Assembly: GCA_050249235.1 (NCBI GenBank)
Contig: JBFWQW010000010.1
Span: 1 to 48,700 of the forward strand
Source: JAEKLB01 sp050249235
GTDB lineage: Bacteria; Actinomycetota; Acidimicrobiia; Acidimicrobiales; CADCSY01
DNA: 48,700 nucleotides
Reading direction: 5' to 3'
Made by a program: the position numbers and the translations under genes. Each line of letters starts with the position of its first letter. The first letter of the stretch is position 1. Below are positions 39,631 through 47,692 of the stretch, one piece after another. The notes beneath the pieces were generated by a model. That model ran no database searches. It was given only the letters and a program-made list of their open reading frames with translations, and had not been told where the DNA came from.

Positions 39631-40838
39631 GCTTCCCGACCCGGCGACTGAAGAACATGGCGACCGTCGTCGTGAGCAGCGTCGACAAGAAGTCCGTCGA
39701 TGGTGAGGTTCCGGTGCGCCTGTGCAACTACACGGACGTCTACCACGCCGATCGGATCATCGACGACGGAGAGTTCATGCCGGCAACGGCCACCAAGGAG
39801 CAGGTCGACCGGTTCCGGCTGCGCCCGGGCCAAACACTCATCACGAAGGACTCTGAGACCGCAGAAGACATAGGCATCGCTGCTCTTGTCGAGAGCGCCG
39901 GGCCTGATCTCGTCTGTGGCTACCACCTCGCGGTGCTTACGCCTGACGAAGGCGTTGCCGATCCGCGGTTCCTGTTCTGGACGATGAGAGCCAAATCAAC
40001 ACGGAGCCAGCTAGCGATCGGAGCCTCGGGCGTCACTCGGTTTGGGCTCAGGGCTGAGACCATCACCGGTCTGGACGTCCCGCTTCCCCCGATTGAGTGT
40101 CAGGTGCGGATCTCCGACTTACTCGATACTGAGTCGGCAAGGATCGATGACCTCATCGCTGCCAAACAGAAGATGGTGGAGCTCGCCGGCGAGCGATTGG
40201 ACGCTCTGCGGGACGCCGTCCTCTGGAGCCATGGCGGGTTCCAGCGAATCGGCAACGTCGTTGATGACCGGCGGCCCGTTATGTATGGCATCGTTTTGCC
40301 CGGCCCGAACATCGACGATGGTCCCGGTGTACCGATCGTCAAAGGGGGTGATGTGGCTTGCCAATTCACCCGGCCCCTGAATCACACGACCGTCGAGATC
40401 GAGGCATCCTTTGCCAGGGCGCGACTTCGAGAAGGGGATTTGGTTCTGGCGATCCGAGGTGGCATCGGGGACGTTGCTCGGGTTCCTTCATGGGCCGAAG
40501 GGTCGAACATCACGCAGGATGTTGCGAGGATCGCCCCGTCCGCCATGACGGATCCAAGCTGGCTGTACCACGTGCTCTGCTCCCCGAGATTTCAGGCGCA
40601 AGCCGAATCGTTCATCACCGGAGCCACGATTCGAGGGTTGAACATCGGCGACATCAAGAAGTTGACCGTTCCCCGGACTCCTCTGCAAGATCAGAAGCGG
40701 CTGGCTGACCGCCTCGATCGAGAGGAAAAGCGATCGTGGGAGCTCACAGAGACTCTGACCCGCCAGATCGAGCTGCTCCGTGAGCATCGGCAGGCGCTCA
40801 TCACGGCGGCGGTGACGGGGGAGTTGGAGGTCGCCTGA
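39627..40838 (+). CDS. hsdS: Type I restriction-modification specificity subunit
   Basis: A 403-residue HsdS with two target-recognition domains, each followed by a conserved helical spacer: DVPLPPIECQVRISDLLDTE...LVELAGERLDALRDAVL-like in the middle (short anchors: PPIECQVRISDLLD; ELAGERLDALRDAV) and VPRTPLQDQKRLADRLDREE, ELLREHRQALITAAVTGELE at the end. The half-repeat symmetry sets the spacing of a bipartite DNA site. The recognition domains have clearly lower GC than hsdM and hsdR, as is usual for exchangeable recognition modules. GTG 39627 overlaps the hsdM stop; the stop overlaps the hsdR start by one base. Confidence 0.95.
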   Translation: MSFPTRRLKNMATVVVSSVDKKSVDGEVPVRLCNYTDVYHADRIIDDGEFMPATATKEQVDRFRLRPGQTLITKDSETAEDIGIAALVESAGPDLVCGYHLAVLTPDEGVADPRFLFWTMRAKSTRSQLAIGASGVTRFGLRAETITGLDVPLPPIECQVRISDLLDTESARIDDLIAAKQKMVELAGERLDALRDAVLWSHGGFQRIGNVVDDRRPVMYGIVLPGPNIDDGPGVPIVKGGDVACQFTRPLNHTTVEIEASFARARLREGDLVLAIRGGIGDVARVPSWAEGSNITQDVARIAPSAMTDPSWLYHVLCSPRFQAQAESFITGATIRGLNIGDIKKLTVPRTPLQDQKRLADRLDREEKRSWELTETLTRQIELLREHRQALITAAVTGELEVA

Positions 40839-43800
40839 TGGCGCGGTCGAAGGAGATCAACTTCGAGGACGAGGTGTTCGACACCTTGGTCGAGTCGTCG
40901 GGGTGGGAGCCCGGCGACGCCGATCACCTCGACCTGCAGACGGGGCTGCTCACGTCGGACCTGCTGGCGTTCGTGGGGGCGACGCAGATCGACGAGTGGG
41001 ACAAGCTGCTCGGCAACTTCGGGCACGACGCCGACCGGGCCCAGCGGGAGTTCCGGCGGCGGGTGGCGGCCGAGATCGACGCCCGGGGCACGATCGACGT
41101 GCTGCGCAACGGGGTGAAGGGCTGGGGCTGCTCGTTCCAGCTCTGCTACTTCCGCCCGGCCCACTCGATGACCCCGCTGCTGGTCGAGCGCTATGCCGCC
41201 AACCGGGTGACGGTCACCCGCCAGCAGCGATACAGCGACAAGCACGCCAACACGATCGACCTCTGCCTGTGGGTGAACGGCCTGGTGGTGGCCACGGTCG
41301 AGCTGAAGAACCCGCTCACCGGCCAGACCGTCGAGGACGCCAAGAAGCAGTACCGGGCCGACCGCGACCCGAAGGACCCGTTCCTGACCAGGCGGGCGGT
41401 GGTCCACTTCGCGGTCGACCCTCACCTGGTGTTCATGACCACCCGGCTCGACGGGGCCGGCACCCGGTTCCTCCCGTTCAACCGGGGCCACGACGGCCGG
41501 GCCGGCAACCCGCCGGCGACGGACGGCCGGCACGCCACCGCCTACCTGTGGGAGCAGGTCTGGCGGCGGGACGCCTTCCTCGACCTGGTCGGCAACTTCG
41601 TCCACACCTCTGCGGGCGCCGACGGGGGGCGGACGGTGGTCTTCCCCCGCTACCACCAATGGGACTGCGTGCTGGCGGCCGAGGCCCACGCCCGCTCCAA
41701 CGGGCCGGGGCACCGCTACCTGGCCCAGCACTCGGCCGGGTCGGGCAAGTCGAACTCGATCGCCTGGCTGGCCCACCGGCTGTCCCGCCTGCACGACGAC
41801 CACGACAAGCCGGTGTTCGACAAGGTGATCGTCATCACCGACCGCCGGGTGCTCGACGACCAGCTGTCGGCCACGGTGGCCCAGTTCGAGCAGGTGACCG
41901 GGGTGGTGCAGCGGGTCGACGACCGGGACTCGTCGAAGTCGCAGAAGCTGGCCGAGGTCCTCACGTCGGAGCGGGCCCGGATCGTGCTGTGCACGCTGCA
42001 GACCTTCAGCTTCGTCGACAAGGCCATCGCCGCCGGGCACCGCAACTACGCCGTGATCGTCGACGAGGCCCACTCGTCGCAGACCGGCGAGGCGGCCAAG
42101 GACCTCAAGGCGGTGCTCGGCTCCCGCTCGGAGCAGGAGCGCCTCGACCAGGCCGAGAAGGCGGACGCGGGCGAGCCCGTCACCGGCGAGGACCTGATCG
42201 CCGAGGCGGTGGCGGCCCGGGTACAACAGCCGAACCTGTCGTTCTTCGCGTTCACCGCCACGCCGAAGGCCCGCACCGTCGAGCTGTTCGGGTCGCCCGT
42301 CCCGGGCCAGGCGCTGAAGGCGCCCTTCCACACCTACTCGATGCGCCAGGCGGTCGAGGAGGGCTTCATCCTCGACGTGCTCCGGCACTACACGACGTTC
42401 GACGTGTACTGGCGGGTGCGCCAGACGGGCGGCGCCGACCCCGAGGTCGACAAGGCCAAGGCGTCGGCCCAGATCGCCCGGGCCATCTCCCTGCATCCCC
42501 ACAACCTGGCCCAGCGGGCCAAGGTGGTCGTCGACCACTTCCGGTCCCACGTCGCCCACCAGATCGACGGCCGGGCCAAGGCGATGGTCGTCACGGCCTC
42601 CCGCCTCCACGCCGTCCGCTACAAGCAGGCGATCGACCGCTACCTGGCCGACGAGCACCTCGGCGACGTGCGGGCGGTGGTGGCCTTCTCCGGGAAGGTG
42701 GTCGACCCCGACGAGCCGGCCGGCGAGCCGTTCACCGAGCCGACGCTGAACGGGTTCCCCGAGTCGGAGACGGCCGGGCGGTTCAAGGGCGACCCGTCAC
42801 CGCCGTTCGACCCCACCGAGTACCAGGTGCTCATCGTGGCCGAGAAGTTCCAGACCGGCTTCGACGCCCCGCTGCTCCACACCATGTACGTCGACAAGAA
42901 GCTCGAGGGCGTCAACGCGGTGCAGACGCTCGCCCGGCTGAACCGCACGCACCCCGGCAAGGAGTCGACGTTCGTCCTCGACTTCCGCAACGACGCCGAG
43001 GCCATGGCCGAGCACTTCCGCCCCTGGTACGACACGACCATCGTCGAGCCGGTCGACGCCAACGCCCTCTACGCGCTGCAGGGCAACCTGCAGTCCCACG
43101 GCCTGTTCTCCACGATCGAGGTCGACCACTACTGGACGGTGTTCGCCGCCGTCGCTCCCGACCACCGCAAGGGCAACGGCGCGCTGTACGCGGCGCTGGC
43201 CGGGCCCCGCCAGCGCTTCGTCGACGACCTCGACGACGGTGCCCAGGAGCAGTTCCGGGCCGATCTCGACTCGTTCGTCCGGGCGTACTCGTTCCTCTCG
43301 CAGATCGCCACGTGGACCGACACCGACCTCGAGAAGCTCTACGTGTTCGCGAAGTCCCTGGCCGCCGACCTCCCCAAGCGGCCGGGGGACCCGAGCCTCG
43401 ACCTCGGTGCCGAGATCGAGCTCACCCACCTCCGGCTCGAGCTGAAGGGGGAGCTCGACGCCAGCATCGCCGGCTCGGACGTGCACGCCGACCCGCTCGC
43501 GGCCCTCCCCGGCGGAGGATCGGCCGGAGCGGGCGACCCCGAGAAGGAGCGCCTCTCGGCGATCGTCGGCCGGCTCAACGAGAAGCACGGCCTGAACCTG
43601 AGCCTCACCGATGCCCTGCTCTTCGAGCAGTTCAAGGGGGACTGGACCGGGGACGGTGACCTCGTGGCTGCGGCCCGGGCCAACTCGTTCGAGAACTTCA
43701 TGATCGTCTTCGCCAACAAGTTCTTCGGGACGGTCTTCTCACGGATGGACGCCAACGCCGAGATCTTCAAGGCGATCAACGACGACAAGGCCTTCGCCGA

Positions 43801-43852
43801 CGACCTCCAGGCCAGCTACGGCCGCGACGTCTACGACCAGCTGCGGGGATGA
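40838..43852 (+). CDS. hsdR: Type I restriction-modification endonuclease/translocase subunit
   Basis: A 1004-residue HsdR. The N-terminal nuclease domain has the PD-(D/E)xK-type core TIDLCLWVNGLVVATVELKN, with ELK near residue 154. The SF2 motor has Walker A HSAGSGKSNSIAW (about 297-309), the Walker B DEAH box in VIVDEAHSSQ (near 409), FFAFTATPKA as motif III and VAEKFQTGFDAPLLHTMYVD plus QTLARLNRTH as motifs V-VI. A C-terminal helical region would contact HsdM. It pumps DNA and cleaves unmethylated invaders. ATG 40838 overlaps the hsdS stop (TGATG). Its length is normal, so the system looks complete and intact. Confidence 0.96.
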   Translation: MARSKEINFEDEVFDTLVESSGWEPGDADHLDLQTGLLTSDLLAFVGATQIDEWDKLLGNFGHDADRAQREFRRRVAAEIDARGTIDVLRNGVKGWGCSFQLCYFRPAHSMTPLLVERYAANRVTVTRQQRYSDKHANTIDLCLWVNGLVVATVELKNPLTGQTVEDAKKQYRADRDPKDPFLTRRAVVHFAVDPHLVFMTTRLDGAGTRFLPFNRGHDGRAGNPPATDGRHATAYLWEQVWRRDAFLDLVGNFVHTSAGADGGRTVVFPRYHQWDCVLAAEAHARSNGPGHRYLAQHSAGSGKSNSIAWLAHRLSRLHDDHDKPVFDKVIVITDRRVLDDQLSATVAQFEQVTGVVQRVDDRDSSKSQKLAEVLTSERARIVLCTLQTFSFVDKAIAAGHRNYAVIVDEAHSSQTGEAAKDLKAVLGSRSEQERLDQAEKADAGEPVTGEDLIAEAVAARVQQPNLSFFAFTATPKARTVELFGSPVPGQALKAPFHTYSMRQAVEEGFILDVLRHYTTFDVYWRVRQTGGADPEVDKAKASAQIARAISLHPHNLAQRAKVVVDHFRSHVAHQIDGRAKAMVVTASRLHAVRYKQAIDRYLADEHLGDVRAVVAFSGKVVDPDEPAGEPFTEPTLNGFPESETAGRFKGDPSPPFDPTEYQVLIVAEKFQTGFDAPLLHTMYVDKKLEGVNAVQTLARLNRTHPGKESTFVLDFRNDAEAMAEHFRPWYDTTIVEPVDANALYALQGNLQSHGLFSTIEVDHYWTVFAAVAPDHRKGNGALYAALAGPRQRFVDDLDDGAQEQFRADLDSFVRAYSFLSQIATWTDTDLEKLYVFAKSLAADLPKRPGDPSLDLGAEIELTHLRLELKGELDASIAGSDVHADPLAALPGGGSAGAGDPEKERLSAIVGRLNEKHGLNLSLTDALLFEQFKGDWTGDGDLVAAARANSFENFMIVFANKFFGTVFSRMDANAEIFKAINDDKAFADDLQASYGRDVYDQLRG

Positions 43853-43887
43853 ACGCTCCGTCACGCCACTCGGGTCTTCGTGGTCCT

Positions 43888-43919
43888 TGCATGTCCGGCA
43901 AGCAATTCCGCGGAACCGC
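43888..43919 (+). repeat. Right copy of imperfect direct repeat flanking hsdMSR
   Basis: Same-orientation partner of 37716-37748. The two share TGCA-GTC-GG-AA spaced bases, then one gap, then the exact CCGCGGAACCGC; I count about two-thirds identity over 33 bp. Confidence 0.5.
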
Positions 43920-43951
43920 CCTCAGCGCAGCGCCCGGCACCGGTTCCGCGG
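43908..43951. terminator. Hairpin downstream of hsdR
   Basis: CCGCGGAACCG (43908-43918) and CGGTTCCGCGG (43941-43951) form a perfect 11-bp stem with a 22-nt loop, starting 56 bp after the hsdR stop. It is a likely transcription terminator. The left arm is also the core of the right direct repeat. The 237 bp between hsdR and 44090 show no confident gene, only a 20-codon frame at 44031-44093. Confidence 0.6.
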
Positions 43952-44089
43952 GGCGATCGGTCCCTGGACCCACCCAGCGTTCGGCATTCGGCGGGGTGCT
44001 TGACGGAGCCGAACGCGGCCATGCCGGCGGATGGCCGACGTGATCGCCCGCACGGTGGGCAAGCGCCTGACCGACGCTCTGCACCGCTA

Positions 44090-44374
44090 CTAGAGGAACG
44101 ACCTCACGACGACCGTCCGCTCTCGGTCGTCCTCGATGACGAGGTAGTGCACTGTCAGCTTGGCGCCGGGCACTCGATCCAGGTGGCGGTCGTCGGCCAC
44201 CTGTTCACCAGAGGACGGAGGTCCGAACCGTTCGACGGATGCGACCCACTCATGCGCGGCCTGGGTCTGAATCAAGGAAGGACGGGGCTTGCGTCGAAGA
44301 AGGGCGTTCAGGGCCGCCTCGTAGTGGACGAACCACGGAGGATCAGTGGGCGAGTCCTCCGGACCGCCATTCAT
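44090..44374 (-). CDS. Possible toxin of a TA-like pair
   Basis: A 94-residue protein of unassigned family. It has FVHYEAALNALLRRKPRPSL near the N-terminus, a helical AAHEWVASVERFG segment and ends with the strands AKLTVHYLVIEDDRERTVVV and RSFL, which look like the last sheet of RelE/ParE-type toxins. ATG 44374 overlaps the end of the upstream gene by 32 bp, so translation would be coupled. It lies just beyond the hsd terminator on the opposite strand, a common place for defence-island cargo. Toxin status is inference. Confidence 0.45.
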   Translation of the reverse strand: MNGGPEDSPTDPPWFVHYEAALNALLRRKPRPSLIQTQAAHEWVASVERFGPPSSGEQVADDRHLDRVPGAKLTVHYLVIEDDRERTVVVRSFL

Positions 44375-44582
44375 CGAGGATGTCCTCGACGGGGCGTTGC
44401 TTCTCCACCATGGTCCGAAGCTCGCCGGAGCGTGCCTTGGCCCGCATTTCCTCTGCCCAACGCTCACCTTCCGGATCGAGCCTCGCCTGATAGAGGCGAA
44501 CTCTGAACTCGACCCGATCGAGCAGGTCGCTTCTCGGGCGCCGAGCGCCTCCGAGGATACGTGCCAAGCCTGCAAGGGCCAC
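44343..44582 (-). CDS. Possible antitoxin-like partner
   Basis: About 79 residues from GTG 44582. The C-terminal half, DRVEFRVRLYQARLDPEGER, WAEEMRAKARSGELRTMVEK and PVEDILDEWRSGGLAH, is charged and helical like the toxin-binding half of antitoxins. The N-terminus is less convincing; the frame extends upstream to 44774 with biased composition, so the real start is unclear. Order antitoxin-then-toxin with a short overlap is typical of type II modules. Confidence 0.4.
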   Translation of the reverse strand: MALAGLARILGGARRPRSDLLDRVEFRVRLYQARLDPEGERWAEEMRAKARSGELRTMVEKQRPVEDILDEWRSGGLAH

Positions 44583-44950
44583 AGAGCCGGCACGGATGGT
44601 CCTCGTTGCGGTCAACGTCGCGCTCCCTCTCGATGGGCACCAGTAGGGCGTCCAACGCTTCCTCGAACGGTGCCGGAGTGCAAGGAGAATGGCTCCTCCG
44701 CGGACCCTACGGGCAAGCGCGCCGACCACGGGCTGTGTCGGGCCATCTGGCTCTCCTCCTCTGAGTGCGACCACTCCGGGACCCCTCGCCGGTCTCGGGT
44801 CACCGACGACGCACCGCTTGGCTGAGGCTAGTCAGGACGCTGCCTCGAACGGTGCAGCACGGTCCTCCTCGGTCGAGGACGGTGGGGCTGCGCGCAACGC
44901 CGAAACGCACGCCGATGCGTCAGGTGACCGATCACCTCCGCGGGACCGCC
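44583..44950. other. 368-bp region with no supportable gene
   Basis: The region is AT-richer than the core genome. Short frames on both strands have poor codon bias. On the minus strand FEEALDALLVPIERERDVD is readable in a different frame from the antitoxin-like gene, which might mean a decayed upstream part, but I cannot support a gene. Confidence 0.5.
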
Positions 44951-45232
44951 TCAGGTGCGGGGCGGGCGGCCGGAGAGCTTGCGGACCCGGCGCTTGCGGA
45001 GGGTCTTGCTCGGGGGCCGCCCGTCGACGGCGATGGCGGCCAGGCCGGCGAGGGCCTTGCGGCCGGACACGTCCTTGAACCACTCCAGCCGGCCGGCCAC
45101 GGGGATGCCGACCAGGGCCCCCTTGCACACCTTCTGGCAGCGGACCTCGTCGACGCCCACCCCGACCCGACCGAGGAACTCGATCACGCAGGCGTGGTCG
45201 CGGCACTTGCGGCACACGTGGGCGGTCGTCAC
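44951..45232 (-). CDS. Small Cys-rich, probably [2Fe-2S] ferredoxin-like protein
   Basis: A 93-residue protein with Cys7, Cys10, Cys15, Cys32 and Cys36 (VCRKCRDHAC; VRCQKVCKGALVG). The CQKVCKGxxVG part followed by GRLEWFKDV resembles small thioredoxin-fold [2Fe-2S] proteins related to NuoE. The C-terminus is strongly basic (SKTLRKRRVRKLSGRPP). GTG 45232. It could shuttle electrons or bind a metal; the extra N-terminal CxxC is unusual. It lies downstream of the CaiB remnant and TetR on the same strand. Confidence 0.65.
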   Translation of the reverse strand: MTTAHVCRKCRDHACVIEFLGRVGVGVDEVRCQKVCKGALVGIPVAGRLEWFKDVSGRKALAGLAAIAVDGRPPSKTLRKRRVRKLSGRPPRT

Positions 45233-45284
45233 GGGCCCACCCCTACCCGTCGCGGGCCGGTCGCCCGCGTCACCGACCGCCGGC

Positions 45285-45446
45285 TCAGGTCCCACACCCG
45301 GCGGGCTTGGTGGGCGCCGCCGTGAGGCCACCGGGCGGTTCGACCTCGACGACGTCGGCGTCGTGCTCGGCGAGCAGCAGCACGCCCATCGGCCCGACAA
45401 TGCCCTCGGTGGGGTCGAGGACCCGGATGCCGTCGAGGGCGCTCAC
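45285..45446 (-). pseudogene. CaiB/BaiF-type CoA-transferase remnant (N-terminal 53 residues)
   Basis: The frame starts GTG 45446 and reads SALDGIRVLDPTEGIVGPMG, then VLLLAEHDADVVEVEPPGG, the first two beta-alpha units of family III CoA-transferases, and stops soon after (KPAGCGT). A full member has about 400 residues, so this is a truncated remnant without the catalytic Asp. Its start overlaps the TetR stop as GTGA, so it may still be translated as a short peptide. Confidence 0.75.
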
Positions 45447-46096
45447 CGCCCCGGCGGGATCGGCGGGATCGGCGAGGCGGTGGCGACGGCGTGGCGGAGC
45501 CCGTCGTCGAGCGCGTCGAGGGCCCGGCTGCACAGCGAGTCGATCGGCTCCTCGCTGCCCATCACCCACGCCAGCAGCGCCACCTGGATGGCCGCCAGGT
45601 AGGTGGCCACGATGAGCCGGGGCCGCAGGTCGCGGTCGGGGTCGACCGACATGCGCACGGCCACGAGGTGGATGAGGGCGTCCTGGCCCCCGATCTGCTC
45701 GGCCAGCGCCCGACCCCGGAGCGCCGGCGTGTCGGCGAGGACCTTGCGGCGCTTCAACGCGCGGTCGACGTCGTCGGCCCGCTCGAAGGTGTGGGCGATC
45801 CGGGAGACGCTCATGCGGACGGCCGTGAGGATGTCCTCGTGGGGCGGGCGGGCCAGGAGCTCCTTCGCCACCTCGGCGAGGCTCTCCCGGTGCTCGACGA
45901 GGAGGAGGTCCTCCTTCCCGCCCGGGAAGTGGCGGAAGAACGTCCGGTGGGACACCTCGGCGGCAGCCGCGATCTGCGCCGTCGTCACGTTGTCGTAGCC
46001 GTGCTCGGCGAAGAGCTCGAGGGCGACCTCCTCGAGGCGGAGGGTCGTTGCCCGGCGCTGCTCGGCCCGGCTCCCGCTGGTCACCTCGACGGCCAC
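45443..46096 (-). CDS. TetR-family transcriptional regulator
   Basis: A 217-residue TetR repressor. The HTH covers LRLEEVALELFAEHGYDNVT, TAQIAAAAEVSHRTFFRHFP, and the C-terminal ligand domain is all-helical (IAHTFERADDVDRALKRRKV). HRTFFRHF is the usual recognition helix. I prefer GTG 46096; ATG 46141 would add 15 residues and place the operator within the coding region. It is divergent from the amidohydrolase gene, with a palindrome between them, so it probably represses that catabolic operon. Confidence 0.92.
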   Translation of the reverse strand: MAVEVTSGSRAEQRRATTLRLEEVALELFAEHGYDNVTTAQIAAAAEVSHRTFFRHFPGGKEDLLLVEHRESLAEVAKELLARPPHEDILTAVRMSVSRIAHTFERADDVDRALKRRKVLADTPALRGRALAEQIGGQDALIHLVAVRMSVDPDRDLRPRLIVATYLAAIQVALLAWVMGSEEPIDSLCSRALDALDDGLRHAVATASPIPPIPPGR

Positions 46097-46134
46097 GGGG
46101 GGAGCATAGGAGGAACCCGGTGGCGGAGGCTGTC

Positions 46135-46147
46135 TTGACATCTGTCA
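46135..46147. promoter_or_regulatory. TetR operator overlapping a -35 element
   Basis: TGACATCTGTCA (46136-46147) is a dyad with TGACA/TGTCA arms. TTGACA at 46135-46140 fits a -35 hexamer for the plus-strand amidohydrolase gene at 46211, with a weak TCAAAC 17 bp later. TetR bound here would block that promoter. Confidence 0.6.
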
Positions 46148-46210
46148 GTTACTGTCGTCAAACTCGGCAGAGGTTGCCGGCACGACACCGGCACGGGGAC
46201 GGGGGCGCAC

Positions 46211-47611
46211 ATGACGACGAAGCTGCTGCTGGTGTCGGCCGACGGGCACTCCGGCGGTCCGCCCGACGAGTACCGCGACTACCTCGAGGCCCGCTACCAC
46301 GCCGACCTCGACGCGCTCATCCCGCTGCACGAGTCCTGGGCCGCCAACTCCGTGGCCCAGCGCCGCTTCGGCGCCGACACCCTCGACCTGATCGACCGTG
46401 ACGGCGCCATCCGGGGCGGCGGCGAGCTCGGCGCCTACGACCTCGACCGCCGCCTGGCCGAGCTCGACCGGGAAGGCGTGGCCTGCGAGGTCCTCATCCC
46501 CGGGCACCAGGAGGCGCTGCTCCCGTTCTTCAGCCACACCAGCCTGGCGTCGACCCGCGAGCAGCGGGCCGCCGGCGCACGCGCCTACCACCGCCGCACC
46601 GCGGACTGGATGGCCGACGCCGGCGGGCGCCTCGTCGGCATCGGTGAACCGGGGCCGTGCACCGACCTCGACGAGACGATCGCCGAGATGCGGTGGATCG
46701 CCGACCACGGCTTCGTCGGCATCGCCCCGCCCGGCAACATCGCCGACCTCGACCTCCCGGGCCTCCACGATCCCCGGTACGAGCCGTTCTGGCAGGCGTG
46801 CGTCGAGCTGGGGCTGGTCGTGACGCTGCACGCCGGCTACGGCTTCCCCCAGCAGGTCGACCAGGTCCTCGAGTTCATGGCCGCGGTGACCCAGCAGCAC
46901 GGGCCGGAGGAGTTCCTCAAGCAGTCGATGATGGCCTCGGCCGACGCCGCCAACCGCAGCATCGACCAGTTCCCGAAGGACTCGAGCACCCGCCTCGGCA
47001 TCACCGCCCCCCGCCGCATCTTCTGGCAGCTGATGCTGGCCGGGGTGTTCGACCGCTACCCCGACCTGAAGCTGGTCTTCACCGAGGTGCGCGGCGACTG
47101 GGTGCCCGACACCCTCGACGTGCTCGACCGGCACTTCAGCGGCAGGCACTCCGGCGCCGACCTCGCCCTCTCCCCCCGGGAGTACTGGCACCGCCACGTC
47201 TACGTGGCGCCGTCGTCCCCCCGCCGCTACGAGATCGCCATGCGGGAGGCCATCGGGGTCGACCGCTTCATGTTCGGCATGGACTACCCGCACCCCGAGG
47301 GCACCTGGCCGAACACCCGGGAGTGGATCCGCGACTCGTTCGTCGGGGTGTCCGAGGCCGACGCCCGCCTGATCCTGGGTGAGAACGCGGTCGAGTGCTA
47401 CGGCCTCGACCGGGCCGCGCTCGACGCCATCGCCCAGCGGATCGGCCCCGAGGCCGACGACCTGCTCGGCGACCAGGCGGTCGACGAGCGGATCGTGGCC
47501 CAGTTCCACCTCCGCTCGGGCTACCTGCGTCCCCGGGAGCAGGTCGACGCCGAGTGGTACGGCGAGATGATCGCCGCCGACGAGGCCGCCGTCGCCGCCC
47601 ACGCGACCTGA
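46211..47611 (+). CDS. Amidohydrolase family protein (ACMSD/amidohydrolase_2 type)
   Basis: A 466-residue metal-dependent hydrolase or decarboxylase with a TIM-barrel fold. It begins LLLVSADGHSG, where the DxH pair binds metal; later anchors are VTLHAGYGFP (His ligand), KLVFTEVRGDWVPDTLDVLD and the conserved Asp in FMFGMDYPHPEGTWP. This subgroup is often found with aromatic or lactone catabolism genes. ATG 46211. It is divergent from TetR and 81 bp upstream of the PhyH-like dioxygenase, with which it probably forms an operon. Confidence 0.9.
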   Translation: MTTKLLLVSADGHSGGPPDEYRDYLEARYHADLDALIPLHESWAANSVAQRRFGADTLDLIDRDGAIRGGGELGAYDLDRRLAELDREGVACEVLIPGHQEALLPFFSHTSLASTREQRAAGARAYHRRTADWMADAGGRLVGIGEPGPCTDLDETIAEMRWIADHGFVGIAPPGNIADLDLPGLHDPRYEPFWQACVELGLVVTLHAGYGFPQQVDQVLEFMAAVTQQHGPEEFLKQSMMASADAANRSIDQFPKDSSTRLGITAPRRIFWQLMLAGVFDRYPDLKLVFTEVRGDWVPDTLDVLDRHFSGRHSGADLALSPREYWHRHVYVAPSSPRRYEIAMREAIGVDRFMFGMDYPHPEGTWPNTREWIRDSFVGVSEADARLILGENAVECYGLDRAALDAIAQRIGPEADDLLGDQAVDERIVAQFHLRSGYLRPREQVDAEWYGEMIAADEAAVAAHAT

Positions 47612-47692
47612 CGCCGGCCCCGCCTCGCTCCGACCTCGCCCGTGTCCCGCAAACCCGATCTCGATCCGCCCGACCGACCGAAAGGCGCACCC

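Noticed and set aside
44031..44093. A 20-codon frame after hsdR
   Set aside because: Too short, overlaps the toxin-like gene and has no ribosome-binding site; perhaps a remnant.
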